From: an uncultured Prevotellaceae bacterium
GTDB taxonomy: Bacteria; Bacteroidota; Bacteroidia; Bacteroidales; Bacteroidaceae
DNA length: 28,591 nucleotides
Assembly (NCBI GenBank): GCA_902477365.1
Contig: CABSGW010000003.1
Location: forward strand, 1 to 28,591
Direction of reading: 5' to 3'
In this document: positions 15,607-23,798 of the stretch, piece by piece
Layout: every line of letters starts with the position of its first letter
Numbering within the stretch: position 1 is the stretch's first letter
Made by a program: the position numbers and the translations under genes
The notes under the pieces: generated by a model
What the model saw: only the letters and a program-made list of their open reading frames with translations
What the model was told of the DNA's origin: nothing
The model's database searches: none

Positions 15607-16269
15607 TTACCAGCTGATGGGGGCTTGTCCGTGTTGGGTGAGATAAGCGTTTGTAAGACTGAAGTGGTGGTTGCCGAAGAAACCGTGATAGGCTGAAAGG
15701 GGCGAGGGATGCGCCGATTTCAGAACCAGATGGCGGGAGGTGTCGATCACCGCTCCTTTTTTCTGGGCATAACTTCCCCAAAGAATGAAAACGAGTCCGG
15801 TACGTTGTTCGGACAGGGTACGGATGACGGCGTCGGTAAAAGTCTCCCAGCCATGTCCTTGATGGGATGCGGCCTGGTGGGCGCGCACCGTCAGCGTGGC
15901 GTTGAGCAGCAGCACTCCCTGTTCGGCCCAGCGTGTCAGGTTACCGTTGGGGGGGACGGGACGGTCCAGGTCGGCGTTGATTTCTTTAAAAATATTCTGG
16001 AGGGATGGCGGAAAAGGAATCCCTTCGTTAACGGAGAAACATAGTCCGTGCGCCTGTCCGGGACCGTGGTAGGGATCTTGACCGATGATTACCACCTTTA
16101 CCTTATGGAACGGGCAAAGGTTGAAGGCGTTGAAAATGAGTGGGCCGGGCGGATAACAAATGTTGTGGCGGTATTCGTTCCGCACAAACGTGATGAGTTC
16201 CTTGAAATAAGGTTTCTCAAACTCTTCGGCAAGTTGCTCGTTCCAACTGGATTCTATCTGTATGGCCAT
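15607..16269 (-). CDS. ung: Uracil-DNA glycosylase (family 1)
   Basis: A 220-residue enzyme that removes uracil from DNA at the start of base excision repair. Family-1 motifs are complete: GQDPYHG with the water-activating Asp65 (63-69), the PPSLQNIFKE loop (about 87-96), LLLNATLTVRAH (about 120-131) and the DNA-intercalation motif HPSPLS with His187. The N-terminus at 16269 is natural and follows a strong promoter. It is first gene of an operon with DUF3109. Length is typical. Confidence is very high. Confidence 0.97.
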   Translation of the reverse strand: MAIQIESSWNEQLAEEFEKPYFKELITFVRNEYRHNICYPPGPLIFNAFNLCPFHKVKVVIIGQDPYHGPGQAHGLCFSVNEGIPFPPSLQNIFKEINADLDRPVPPNGNLTRWAEQGVLLLNATLTVRAHQAASHQGHGWETFTDAVIRTLSEQRTGLVFILWGSYAQKKGAVIDTSRHLVLKSAHPSPLSAYHGFFGNHHFSLTNAYLTQHGQAPISW

Positions 16270-16286
16270 AAATTTAGATCTTTACG

Positions 16287-16318
16287 CAAAGATACGGATT
16301 CCGTTGTTTACGGGCAAA
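16287..16318 (-). promoter_or_regulatory. Promoter of ung-DUF3109
   Basis: On the minus strand TATCTTTG (plus 16287-16294) matches the -7 consensus and TTTG (plus 16315-16318, CAAA) the -33, with the canonical 20-bp spacer. The -7 box lies 17 bp before the start codon. This is one of the two clearest promoters in the window. Confidence 0.75.
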
Positions 16319-16356
16319 TTTCAGGAAGGGATGTGTGTTGGTATAGGGATAAAATA

Positions 16357-16396
16357 AAATCCGGAAACATCCTTTTCATAAGGTGTTTCCGGATTT
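16357..16396 (-). terminator. Intrinsic terminator of gpmI
   Basis: AAATCCGGAAACA (16357-16369) pairs with TGTTTCCGGATTT (16384-16396). The stem continues with CCTT/AAGG after a bulged T at 16370, leaving a 5-nt loop. On the minus strand it is followed by TTATTTTAT, a good U tract. It lies 25 bp past the gpmI stop. Confidence 0.8.
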
Positions 16397-16421
16397 CGGG
16401 AATAAAGTGTGGGGATTACCT

Positions 16422-17954
16422 TTAATCTGTAATCAGGTCTGTTCCTGTCATCTCGGCCGGTTTGGGCAATCCCATTATGTGCAGGATACTGGGGGCAACG
16501 TCAGCTAGGATACCGTTGGCAACCTTCGCATTTTTGTTTTCGGTCACGTAAATGAACGGAACCGGGTTGAGCGAGTGGGCCGTGTTGGGGCTTCCGTCTG
16601 CATTGACTGCGTTGTCGGCGTTACCGTGGTCGGCAATGATAATGGTTTCATAGCCAGTCTCGTTGGCTGCGGTTACTACGTCTTTCACGCATTCGTCAAC
16701 CGCCTTTACCGCTTTTTCAATGGCACTGTAAATACCTGTATGTCCTACCATGTCGCCATTTGCAAAGTTAACGACGATAAAGTCGTATTTGTCTTCTTTG
16801 ATAGAGGCAACCAATTTGTCTTTTACCTCATAGGCGCTCATTTCGGGTTGCAGGTCGTAAGTGGCCACTTTGGGCGAAGCCACGAGCGTGCGTTCCTCGC
16901 CTTCATACGGGGTTTCGCGTCCTCCGTTGAAGAAGAAGGTAACGTGGGCATATTTTTCCGTCTCGGCGGTATGAAGTTGTTTCAATCCCTGGTTGCTGAT
17001 ATATTCACCCAAGGTGTTTTCAACGTTCTCTTTGGGATACAGAATATGTACGCCTTTGAAGCTGGCATCGTATGGAGTCATACAATAGAACTGTAGTCCG
17101 GGGATGGTCTGCATCTCTTCTTCGGGCATGTCCTGCTGTGTCAGTACAACGGTCAGCTCTTTGGCACGGTCGTTACGGTAGTTGAAGAAGATTACAACAT
17201 CGCCTTCCTTGATGCGTCCGTCCACATTTGCATTCACCAACGGCTCCATGAACTCGTCCGTGTTCTTGCGCTCTTCGCAGTCGCTGTCGTAGCAGTCTTG
17301 TACTGCCTGCACCTTTCTGGTATCCTGTTTTCCTTTTCCGTGAACCAGTTGGTCATAAGCTACTTTGACACGGTTCCAGCGTTTGTCGCGATCCATTGCG
17401 TAGAAGCGTCCGATAATGCTGGCTACCGCTCCGGTGTTGGCCTCACAGTGTTTGGTCAGTTGCTCGATGAAACCCTTACCGCTCTTAGGGTCGGTATCGC
17501 GGCCATCCATGAAACAGTGTACGAAGGTATCTTTCAGGCCGTATGCCTTTGCAATCTCAATCAGTTTGAAAAGGTGATCCAATGACGAGTGTACGCCTCC
17601 GTTTGATGTCAGGCCCATCAGGTGCAATCCTTTTCCATTCTTTTTGGCATATTCGTAAGCCGAGATGATTTCCGGGTTCTGCATGATGCTGTTGTCTGCA
17701 CAGGCACGGTTTATTTTTACCAAATCCTGGTAAACGATGCGTCCTGCACCGATGTTAAGGTGTCCTACTTCAGAGTTTCCCATTTGTCCGTCGGGCAAAC
17801 CGACGTTTTCACCGGAAGCCTGAAGTTCCGAGTGCGGATAGTTTGCATTCAGGTAGTCCATGAACGGGGTCGGTGTCTGATAGATGACGTCACCTATGCC
17901 ATGTTTTCCGATTCCCCATCCGTCGAGAATCATTAAAAGCGCTTTCTTTGCCAT
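16422..17954 (-). CDS. gpmI: 2,3-bisphosphoglycerate-independent phosphoglycerate mutase
   Basis: A 510-residue glycolytic enzyme that interconverts 3- and 2-phosphoglycerate using Mn2+ and a phosphoserine intermediate. The start LLMILDGWGIG holds the first metal ligand (Asp11). Ser61 in GQMGNSEVGHLNIGAGR is the phosphorylated nucleophile. Further motifs are HCFMDGRDTDPKSG (about residues 146-159), the substrate-binding FFNYRNDRAKEL, VNFANGDMVGHTG and the second metal site IIIADHGNADN. The length is typical of the family. It is a single gene with its own promoter and terminator. Confidence is very high. Confidence 0.97.
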   Translation of the reverse strand: MAKKALLMILDGWGIGKHGIGDVIYQTPTPFMDYLNANYPHSELQASGENVGLPDGQMGNSEVGHLNIGAGRIVYQDLVKINRACADNSIMQNPEIISAYEYAKKNGKGLHLMGLTSNGGVHSSLDHLFKLIEIAKAYGLKDTFVHCFMDGRDTDPKSGKGFIEQLTKHCEANTGAVASIIGRFYAMDRDKRWNRVKVAYDQLVHGKGKQDTRKVQAVQDCYDSDCEERKNTDEFMEPLVNANVDGRIKEGDVVIFFNYRNDRAKELTVVLTQQDMPEEEMQTIPGLQFYCMTPYDASFKGVHILYPKENVENTLGEYISNQGLKQLHTAETEKYAHVTFFFNGGRETPYEGEERTLVASPKVATYDLQPEMSAYEVKDKLVASIKEDKYDFIVVNFANGDMVGHTGIYSAIEKAVKAVDECVKDVVTAANETGYETIIIADHGNADNAVNADGSPNTAHSLNPVPFIYVTENKNAKVANGILADVAPSILHIMGLPKPAEMTGTDLITD

Positions 17955-17998
17955 AACTTGTTTTCTATTATATTGTTTTTGTATACGATACGGTGTTG

Positions 17999-18006
17999 CA
18001 AAGGTA
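17999..18006 (-). promoter_or_regulatory. Putative -7 promoter box (TACCTTTG) for gpmI
   Basis: CAAAGGTA on the plus strand is TACCTTTG on the minus strand, an exact match to the consensus, 44 bp before the gpmI start. The -33 region is only weakly conserved. Confidence 0.5.
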
Positions 18007-18091
18007 ACACTATTCCATGAAACACAGCTACTCCGTGTCTCTAAATATGTTTAAGGAACTTCTTGTCAGGCGGATGTGGAGGTGCTATTTC

Positions 18092-18379
18092 TTATCTGGT
18101 ACGGCAACAGTAAACGCTGAGGCCAGCCCATGCCAGAAGCAGCAGATGAATGAGGAAGGAAGAGCCGCAAAAGGCCAAAAAGCAGGCCACTGCTACTTGG
18201 GCGTGTATGAGTTTGAGCGTAAATTGTGGGGTGATTTTTTCTTCTAACAGGGCAGAATAGATGGCAGACAAAATCACCAACGGCTTACAGGCTGATAAAG
18301 CCCGGTTTCCGTTGGTGATTTTGTCTGTGATCAGTTTCTGTATCCCAGAGGTTGCCGAAAGTGTCATTTCCTTTTTCAT
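18092..18379 (-). CDS. Small putative membrane protein, unrecognised
   Basis: A possible 95-residue protein. The N-terminus is polar (MKKEMTLSATSGIQKLITDK), a middle amphipathic stretch reads KPLVILSAIYSALLEEKI (about 32-49), and the C-terminal third is strongly hydrophobic (AQVAVACFLAFCGSSFLIHL, then LLLAWAGLSVYCC), suggesting one or two membrane segments. The start has a Lys-rich N-terminus, and TTCCTTTG (minus, plus 18409-18416) upstream differs by one base from the -7 consensus. It lies between the WYL regulator and gpmI on the same strand. A 19-bp perfect inverted repeat lies within it, which makes the opposite strand encode a similar peptide. I do not recognise the family, and the frame could be a chance reading over a structured RNA. 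Confidence 0.5.
   Translation of the reverse strand: MKKEMTLSATSGIQKLITDKITNGNRALSACKPLVILSAIYSALLEEKITPQFTLKLIHAQVAVACFLAFCGSSFLIHLLLLAWAGLSVYCCRTR
18265..18327. repeat. 19-bp perfect inverted repeat, 25-nt loop
   Basis: CAGACAAAATCACCAACGG (18265-18283) is exactly complementary to CCGTTGGTGATTTTGTCTG (18309-18327). A 25-base loop separates them. It falls inside the small putative gene, at codons for DKITNG and PLVILSA. It is not followed by a T tract on either strand, so it is not a typical terminator. Confidence 0.8.
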
Positions 18380-18439
18380 CGCATTTCAGTTTAAAAGATT
18401 TGATGCGACAAAGGAACAACATTGTTGTGACAGAGTTCG

Positions 18440-19348
18440 TCAGTCTCCGAGTGCAGATGTTAAATATTGGGCGCGTTCGCGCAAATAGCTTACGAATTCC
18501 GGAGAATCCACAATTTCGATGTCGTCAATCAGTCCCATGACAAAGCGTGCTACACCTTTGTAGGAGCATACTTCGGTGCTCAACAGGCAACGGCCGTCGT
18601 TCTCCAGTTTCAAGAGACGTGTCGCATCCGGATATTCCTCCATAATGAGGCTGGTTGCCAAGCGTCCCAGACGCAATGTAACCGGATAGGTCTTCTCGCC
18701 GCTGAAGTGAAAGAGGTCTGTGTGGTAGGGCGCGTGCTTGTCTTTGTTATTCCATAAGATATCCATCATTTCCACTTTACCGATACGTGACACCTTGAAC
18801 GTTTTGTTCATGCCGCTTGCCATTTCATAGCAACGTATTTCGGTATTGCCTTCATGGAACATGTAGGGTTCTACCACACGACTTGATTCCTGATTACTGT
18901 GTGGGGAGTTGTAATCTTTCAGTATAACCACACGTTCCTGCTTGATGGCCTCGTACAGTTCGTGAATGTTACGTGCCATCCGTTCGTTCACACTATGTGC
19001 GGACAACACTTTATAATCGTACAATCTGCTCAGCTTCCAGCGCAAGGCGCGTACCTGCTGGCTATTGTTGTGTACCGAATTAAGTACTTGGTTAATGGTA
19101 GCCGCCTCGTCTTCCGTGAAGTGTACCATGGTAGAAATTTCTTCAAAGAAGGGAGAATCCTTATCCAGGCGATAGATGTTAGATTCTTTTTTTACAATGA
19201 AGCCCATTTGGCGAAACGCCTCCAAATAACGATAAATGGTGCGTCGGCTCATCGAAAGCTTCTCACAAATGTCATCAACCGAGTAATCGGTGTTTTGCGT
19301 TAATAAGATCATTAATCGCAACTGGCGGTCAAATTTCTCAAAATCCAT
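18440..19348 (-). CDS. WYL-domain transcriptional regulator
   Basis: A 302-residue DNA-binding protein. The N-terminal winged HTH (about 5-60) reads RQLRLMILLTQNTDYSVDDI, then EKLSMSRRTIYRYLEAFRQMGF, the HTH_11/DeoR-like recognition helix. A linker is followed by a WYL-type ligand-sensing domain (about 130-230) around KQERVVILKDYNSPHS, RVVEPYMFHEGNTEIRCYE and KTFKVSRIGKVEMMDI, then a C-terminal extension. WYL domains bind nucleic acids or nucleotide ligands and often control DNA-damage or defence genes. No such genes are adjacent here, so the target is unknown; self-control or control of the neighbouring small gene are possibilities. The start at 19348 agrees with a well-formed promoter 25 bp upstream. 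Confidence 0.9.
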   Translation of the reverse strand: MDFEKFDRQLRLMILLTQNTDYSVDDICEKLSMSRRTIYRYLEAFRQMGFIVKKESNIYRLDKDSPFFEEISTMVHFTEDEAATINQVLNSVHNNSQQVRALRWKLSRLYDYKVLSAHSVNERMARNIHELYEAIKQERVVILKDYNSPHSNQESSRVVEPYMFHEGNTEIRCYEMASGMNKTFKVSRIGKVEMMDILWNNKDKHAPYHTDLFHFSGEKTYPVTLRLGRLATSLIMEEYPDATRLLKLENDGRCLLSTEVCSYKGVARFVMGLIDDIEIVDSPEFVSYLRERAQYLTSALGD

Positions 19349-19373
19349 AATAATAATTTGCTTTTTCCGTTAG

Positions 19374-19405
19374 CAAAAATACAACAAAATCAATTCAAAT
19401 ACAAA
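19374..19405 (-). promoter_or_regulatory. Promoter of the WYL regulator
   Basis: On the minus strand TATTTTTG (plus 19374-19381) is the -7 box, and TTTG (plus 19402-19405, CAAA) the -33 box, with a 20-bp spacer. A second CAAAAATA at 19402-19409 overlaps the -33. The rest of 19382-19628 is AT-rich with nothing recognisable. Confidence 0.7.
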
Positions 19406-19628
19406 AATAAGACTTATTTTTTCAAATAGTAGGTGTGAAATTTGTTACGTTAGCGCTTTTTAGTCTTGTTTGGCACTAAGCGGGAACAATAACCATTCCA
19501 CTTCCTTTTTATTTACCGGATGCTTTGCTCCGGTCTTATGTCATGCACTTTCTGTTTGAGATGGTGGACAGTTCTGCTTCTTTTTCTGGTTACTAATTTT
19601 ATTTCTGATAAGTGTTTCGGGAACTCGA

Positions 19629-20330
19629 TCAGTTATCCAGGTAGTAATCAATGTTTGTGACAACACGGATACGTTTGATGTGCGGCGTGTTAGAGTCTCT
19701 GTCGTTGATAGAGAAAAGTCCCTGTGACGCTGTTTTTATCTTACCTAGTTTGCTGTCAGAGTCCTTGGCGAATTTCTGCGCGGCCTCGCGGGCGTTGCGT
19801 GTAGCCTCTTCTATCATTTCCGGTTTTATTTTGTTAAGGCTCGTAAATTCGTACAATACCCGGTTATCATAATCTCCTCCGCTGATGGCAATGCCCTCTT
19901 TCAGCAGTTCGCCCATGCGCGACATCAATGCACGTGCCTTGTCTACCTGTCCTGTACTGACGGTGATAATGGAGGTCACGTTGTAGCGGTCGGCATGTTG
20001 GTTGTTGTTGTAACGGTCGGTTTTCAGGTCAATGATCTGAGGGGCTGCTACCGTGATGTCGGTTGCTGCAATACCGTTCTTTTGCAAAAAGGCGGTGATT
20101 TGTCCGTTCACCTTATTAATATGGGTGTGTAATCCCGGCAAATCGTTACCGACGGTTTTATAGACAATCGGCCAAATAACCCTGTCGGCCGGAAATTCGC
20201 GTTCGGCCAATCCCCGTACTACGACCGAGCGATCACGTTCGGCAAAACTGACCAGTCCGTTACGGATGAATAAGCCCATAACGATCAAGCCGATAGTCAG
20301 TAATGCGGCTTCTATTTTTAAATTCTTCAT
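19629..20330 (-). CDS. SIMPL domain protein (DUF541)
   Basis: A 233-residue protein with an N-terminal signal anchor (about 5-25, AALLTIGLIVMGLFIRNGLV) followed by the SIMPL domain: VVVRGLAEREFPADRVIW, QITAFLQKNGIAATDITV, DRYNVTSIITVSTGQVDKARAL and a C-terminal segment KIRVVTNIDYYLDN-like (VVTNIDYYLDN). Members such as E. coli YggE form oligomers in the periplasm and are linked to oxidative stress tolerance, but the biochemical role is not settled. The gene stands alone. A weak -7-like TAATTTTC lies upstream (plus strand near 20369-20376). Family assignment is secure, function open. Confidence 0.88.
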   Translation of the reverse strand: MKNLKIEAALLTIGLIVMGLFIRNGLVSFAERDRSVVVRGLAEREFPADRVIWPIVYKTVGNDLPGLHTHINKVNGQITAFLQKNGIAATDITVAAPQIIDLKTDRYNNNQHADRYNVTSIITVSTGQVDKARALMSRMGELLKEGIAISGGDYDNRVLYEFTSLNKIKPEMIEEATRNAREAAQKFAKDSDSKLGKIKTASQGLFSINDRDSNTPHIKRIRVVTNIDYYLDN

Positions 20331-20637
20331 AGGGCGTTTGTAATTGGTTTTAATTTGGACGTCCGAAAATTACGCATTTATTTTGAATTAAACATGCATT
20401 TGGTGTAGGAAAATGAATAGAATTAACGTAAAAAATAAATGTATGGCTGTTTTTTTAAAAGGATTAACCTATTATCAAGGTAAATAGGCGTTCGTATGGG
20501 CTATTTGTTTTATGTCGAGAGTGTTTGTGTCATCATTTTGTTGCTACGGCTTTAAGGGGTAGCGGAGCGTCGGATACCTATTCTTTTTTGGGTAGTGGCA
20601 TGGCATCGGTGGATGGGCAACTGCACGGGACATCCGC
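20331..20637. other. Intergenic gap with no recognised gene
   Basis: A 307-bp gap between the SIMPL gene and the Dus gene. It is AT-rich near the SIMPL start (20390-20480), holds a weak -7-like sequence for that gene, and has only a minor 5-bp GCTAC/GTAGC stem around 20543-20563. No RNA gene, repeat or good terminator was seen. Confidence 0.6.
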
Positions 20638-21666
20638 TTATCTGTCTACCTCTTGGGCGCGTATAAGCGGACGTGTCTGTTCCAGGATGGTGTACAGATC
20701 GGCCTCGGTTTCGGCACGCAGCATGGCAATGCGCGTTTCGCGGAAGTTGGGTATGCCCTTGAACAGAGGCGAGGCCGCCAAATGGCGGCGGACGTGCAAA
20801 ATACCGCGATATTCGTCAATGCGTGCAATGCTTTGACGTATTTGTTCTTTGAGTACGTCCAGTTTCCAGTCGGCACTCATGGACGGATAAACACTTGGAA
20901 TGACTCCTTCGTCCAGCGGAGACGGGCCTTGCAGTGCGTCGTGAAGCTCTTTGAAGATCCACGGGCGTCCAAAGGTGGCACGCCCTACCATGATGGCATC
21001 CACGCCGTATTGTTCGAACGCTTTGCGGGCTTGGTCGGCTGAGGTGATGTCGCCGTTCCCGATGATGGGGATGTGTATGCGCGGATTGTTCTTTACTTCT
21101 CCTATCAAACTCCAGTCGGCCTCACCGGTGTACATTTGCGCCCGCGTGCGTCCGTGTATGGTGAGTGCCTGTATGCCGCAGTCCTGCAACTGTTCGGCCA
21201 GGGTGGTGATGATGCGGTGTTCGTGGTCCCATCCCAACCGGGTTTTTACCGTGACCGGTATGTTTACGGCGTTCACTACGGCCCGGGTTATTTCCAGCAT
21301 GAGGGGTACGTCTTGTAACAGACCTGCTCCTGCTCCCTTGCCGGCCACCCTCTTTACCGGACATCCGAAGTTCAGGTCCAGCACGTCGGGTTTTCCTTGT
21401 TCCACTACAATACGTGCCGCCTCGGCCATGGCATCGGGGTTTTTACCATAAATCTGTATGGCTACGGGGCGTTCCTCGTTGCAGGTGGCCAGTTTCGACA
21501 AACTTTTGTTAACCATGCGGACGAGCGCGTCGGACGCCACAAATTCCGAATATACCATGGACGCACCCAAACGGCGGCACAGCAGTCGGAAACCGATGTC
21601 GGTGACATCTTCCATCGGTGCCAGTAACAGGGGGCGTTTGCCTAAGTCTATTGAACCTATTTTCAT
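20638..21666 (-). CDS. tRNA-dihydrouridine synthase (DusB-like)
   Basis: An FMN-dependent enzyme of 342 residues that reduces uridine in tRNA. The FMN-binding start PLLLAPMEDVTDIGFR (about 12-27), the catalytic Cys102 in LNFGCPVKRVAGKGAGAGLL, VKTRLGWD, LTIHGRTRAQMYTGEADW and IIGNGDITSADQA with VGRATFGRPWIF are all in family order. The start is at 21664-21666 (MKIGSIDLG); longer in-frame readings cross a TACTTTTG promoter box. The gene stands alone. Which uridine it modifies cannot be told from sequence. Confidence 0.95.
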   Translation of the reverse strand: MKIGSIDLGKRPLLLAPMEDVTDIGFRLLCRRLGASMVYSEFVASDALVRMVNKSLSKLATCNEERPVAIQIYGKNPDAMAEAARIVVEQGKPDVLDLNFGCPVKRVAGKGAGAGLLQDVPLMLEITRAVVNAVNIPVTVKTRLGWDHEHRIITTLAEQLQDCGIQALTIHGRTRAQMYTGEADWSLIGEVKNNPRIHIPIIGNGDITSADQARKAFEQYGVDAIMVGRATFGRPWIFKELHDALQGPSPLDEGVIPSVYPSMSADWKLDVLKEQIRQSIARIDEYRGILHVRRHLAASPLFKGIPNFRETRIAMLRAETEADLYTILEQTRPLIRAQEVDR

Positions 21667-21689
21667 GTAGTCTGTTTTTTTGGAGTTTA

Positions 21690-21697
21690 CAAAAGTA
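21690..21697 (-). promoter_or_regulatory. Putative -7 promoter box (TACTTTTG) for the Dus gene
   Basis: CAAAAGTA on the plus strand reads TACTTTTG on the minus strand, an exact consensus match 23 bp before the start at 21666. A 6-bp hairpin CTTCCG-TTTG-CGGAAG lies at 21706-21721, preceded on the plus strand by a T run. Confidence 0.5.
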
Positions 21698-21743
21698 GTT
21701 TTTTTCTTCCGTTTGCGGAAGTCTGATGGGATTCCGTCCGGGT

Positions 21744-22955
21744 TTATGGCTGCACGGTGGAACAAGAAGGGCTGTGTATCTTGTTGCAACGGATGAGCCA
21801 TTTTTCAGCTTTCGGTCCGGTAGTGGCAAACAGGTAGATGTCTCCTCCTTCGGCCAGTTTCATCTTTTTACGCAGCTCAGCCACAGTGGCCGGAAAGTTG
21901 CGTACGGTCAGGTTGGCTTTGACGGTGTCCTTCAACAGTACGCGCAATTCCTTTTTACCAAATCCGCTGTATGCCTCAATGTGGAAAGTGCGGCCCGGAA
22001 AGGCGGGACACAGTTCGGTAGAGGTGTACAGGTGGCTGTTGGCACTTATTTTTTTCAGGTTGAAGCGTGCCCCGGGCAACCGGAACGCTCCTGCTTTTAA
22101 TAGGGCGGCGTTTGGTTCGTACAGGTAGCGTTCGGGGCAGGTGGCAAAGCTACAGTCGGAAGCCGTCTCTTCCGTATAGGTGAAGCGGAAACGTTCCGCG
22201 TCGTTTGTGCAGAATATGGCGGTTTCTCCGGTAAAACCGGGCTGCATGACGGCCAATAGCTCCTTACATTCGCCCTCGCAAGCCACGACATGCAGTTCGC
22301 TTACACAGGGAAGTTCGTTCAGCGCCAGGCGGCAGTCGAGCATGGGCGATAGCTTGATGACAATCCGTTTACCGTTTGCCAGCAGTAGGTTGGACAGTGC
22401 CGTTGCATCGGGTTCGCAATCGGCTATCGAGACGGTCTTTCGTCCGGCCTTGTTGCGTCGGGCAGGGTCCAGGTAGATTAGGTCGAAAGGTCCGCGTTGG
22501 CCTATCAGTTCGCTCCCGTCCCCGTTTATCACCTCTACCCCTTGCAGGCCCAGCTGGGCAAAGTTGTGGCGCGCCAGCTGACAGAGTTGGGCATCTCGTT
22601 CAACGTAGATGCCCAGTTTGAACAGACGAGATGCCCAGCTGAAGTCAACTCCCATGCCGCCGGTCAGGTCTATCATGCGTTGCCTGTCATCGGTATGCGG
22701 CAACAATCGTGCAATGAGCTGCTGCTTGTACAAGGCCGTTTGTTCGCTCGAACATTGTTCAAGCGATAGCTGTCTGGGGTATAGAATGCCGGGTGTGTTG
22801 GCCCACACAGGCACTTTGTGTCGCAGCTTCTGCCATCCCTCGATTTGTGTGAGCGCTAGCGGCAGGTCTACCTCGGACGGAGCGGACTTCAGTGCCAGTC
22901 GGCGAATGTCAGCCTGTCTGTTTTCTTTGATGAAGCGGCGTGTTTCTTCGTTCAT
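21744..22955 (-). CDS. Class I SAM-dependent methyltransferase with THUMP-like domain
   Basis: A 403-residue protein from the ATG at 22953-22955. The N-terminal 90 residues are helical. The SAM-binding motif MIDLTGGMGVDFSWAS (94-109), ERDAQLCQLARHN (acidic end of beta2) and the catalytic-loop-like DLIYLDPARR (158-167) define a Rossmann methyltransferase. The C-terminal part (about 300-403), with HIEAYSGFGKKELR and NFPATVAELRKKMKLAEGG, is the THUMP-like domain found in Bacteroidota members. The target is probably an RNA base, inferred from the family, not proven. It starts 8 bp after the stop of the dipeptidase gene and is likely its operon partner. Confidence 0.88.
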   Translation of the reverse strand: MNEETRRFIKENRQADIRRLALKSAPSEVDLPLALTQIEGWQKLRHKVPVWANTPGILYPRQLSLEQCSSEQTALYKQQLIARLLPHTDDRQRMIDLTGGMGVDFSWASRLFKLGIYVERDAQLCQLARHNFAQLGLQGVEVINGDGSELIGQRGPFDLIYLDPARRNKAGRKTVSIADCEPDATALSNLLLANGKRIVIKLSPMLDCRLALNELPCVSELHVVACEGECKELLAVMQPGFTGETAIFCTNDAERFRFTYTEETASDCSFATCPERYLYEPNAALLKAGAFRLPGARFNLKKISANSHLYTSTELCPAFPGRTFHIEAYSGFGKKELRVLLKDTVKANLTVRNFPATVAELRKKMKLAEGGDIYLFATTGPKAEKWLIRCNKIHSPSCSTVQP

Positions 22956-22963
22956 GCCTCCCT

Positions 22964-23650
22964 TTATTTGATTACCTTGTAGTGTGCTTTGGCCTCGGCT
23001 CTGCTGCGCAGGTTGAAGTGCCACCACTCGGTACGCAAAGGGCGGAAACCTGCTGCTTGCATAACCTGCCTCAGCAAACGTCTGTTTTTTACGGCTTCGG
23101 CCGTCAGTTTTCTGCTACGTACCAGTGCTTCTTCCGTGTCAATGTGTGCCAAGGGACCCAGGTGGTCGATGAGTGTGCCCATGTGTAGCGTGTCGCCGTT
23201 GGTCCGACTCAGGGTGACGTCTACGGCCAATCCATAATTGTGCAGGCCGCCTCCATTCTTGGGATTACTCACGTAAATGTGTTTGGGCGTTCCGGCCACT
23301 ACGTTCCACATCTTTTGCTGGATGTGCATGGGACGTGCGGCGTCGTACACCTTCAGGGTCAGGTCTGGGCGTAACCGTTTCAGCTCCAGCTGCGCCTTGG
23401 CCAGCGCTTTAGCCGCCTCGGGATGCAGGTAGGCTGTGTGCAGGTCGGTGTAGAGCACCCGCCCCGTGAAGTTGTCGGCACGCGTATACATCAAGTCTGT
23501 CAGGATGGTGGAATCGACACTGTGTACGGTCACCATGCCTTGGCGCACCAGGTTGCGTTCGGTGACGCTTGCAGCCCGCTGTGCTCCACCGGCGTATGTT
23601 ACGAACAACCCGGTGCTGATGGCAAGAAAACGGTGGATTTTTCTGATCAT
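22964..23650 (-). CDS. D-alanyl-D-alanine dipeptidase, VanX/DdpX type (M15)
   Basis: A 228-residue zinc peptidase that splits D-Ala-D-Ala in the periplasm, used for cell-wall recycling. The signal peptide is about 1-24. The zinc site is complete: His137 and Asp144 in GGGLHNYGLAVDVT, and His211 in TEWWHFNL with the catalytic Glu208. Arg106 in VYDAARPMHIQQ is the substrate-stabilising arginine. A longer reading (from 23683) begins in the promoter and is rejected. VanX in vancomycin-resistant bacteria has the same fold, but no van genes are nearby, so resistance is not implied. The gene leads the methyltransferase gene by 8 bp. Confidence 0.92.
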   Translation of the reverse strand: MIRKIHRFLAISTGLFVTYAGGAQRAASVTERNLVRQGMVTVHSVDSTILTDLMYTRADNFTGRVLYTDLHTAYLHPEAAKALAKAQLELKRLRPDLTLKVYDAARPMHIQQKMWNVVAGTPKHIYVSNPKNGGGLHNYGLAVDVTLSRTNGDTLHMGTLIDHLGPLAHIDTEEALVRSRKLTAEAVKNRRLLRQVMQAAGFRPLRTEWWHFNLRSRAEAKAHYKVIK

Positions 23651-23654
23651 GGTG

Positions 23655-23662
23655 CAAAGGTA
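23655..23662 (-). promoter_or_regulatory. -7 box (TACCTTTG) almost touching the dipeptidase start
   Basis: CAAAGGTA on the plus strand (TACCTTTG on the minus strand) ends only four bases before the start codon at 23648-23650. Transcription should therefore begin at or within a few bases of the ATG, suggesting a nearly leaderless transcript. No good -33 box was found. Confidence 0.5.
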
Positions 23663-23782
23663 GTATATTTTCGACGGTTGCATGGCTTGTTTGGGCGCAA
23701 AACCGTGTTTCCGGTAACTGTATGAGCGGTAGGGAAGATGTGAAATCTAGTTGTTTTTGGCTGTGTTGTTTAATAAAAATAG

Positions 23783-23790
23783 TACCTTTG
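23783..23790 (+). promoter_or_regulatory. -7 box (TACCTTTG) for ruvB-ybeY
   Basis: An exact match to the -7 consensus, eight bases before the ATG at 23799, so the leader is very short. A TTTG at 23756-23759 is 23 bp upstream, a little beyond normal spacing. The in-frame ATG at 23751 is upstream of this box and is rejected. Confidence 0.55.
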
Positions 23791-23798
23791 TCCAACCT

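Noticed and set aside
21706..21721. Hairpin CTTCCG-TTTG-CGGAAG as terminator of the methyltransferase gene
   Set aside because: The T run lies on the wrong side for the minus-strand gene, and the stem is only six base pairs.
22964..23650. VanX-type dipeptidase as a sign of vancomycin resistance
   Set aside because: No vanH, vanA-type ligase or vanRS genes are nearby. A lone exported dipeptidase fits cell-wall recycling.
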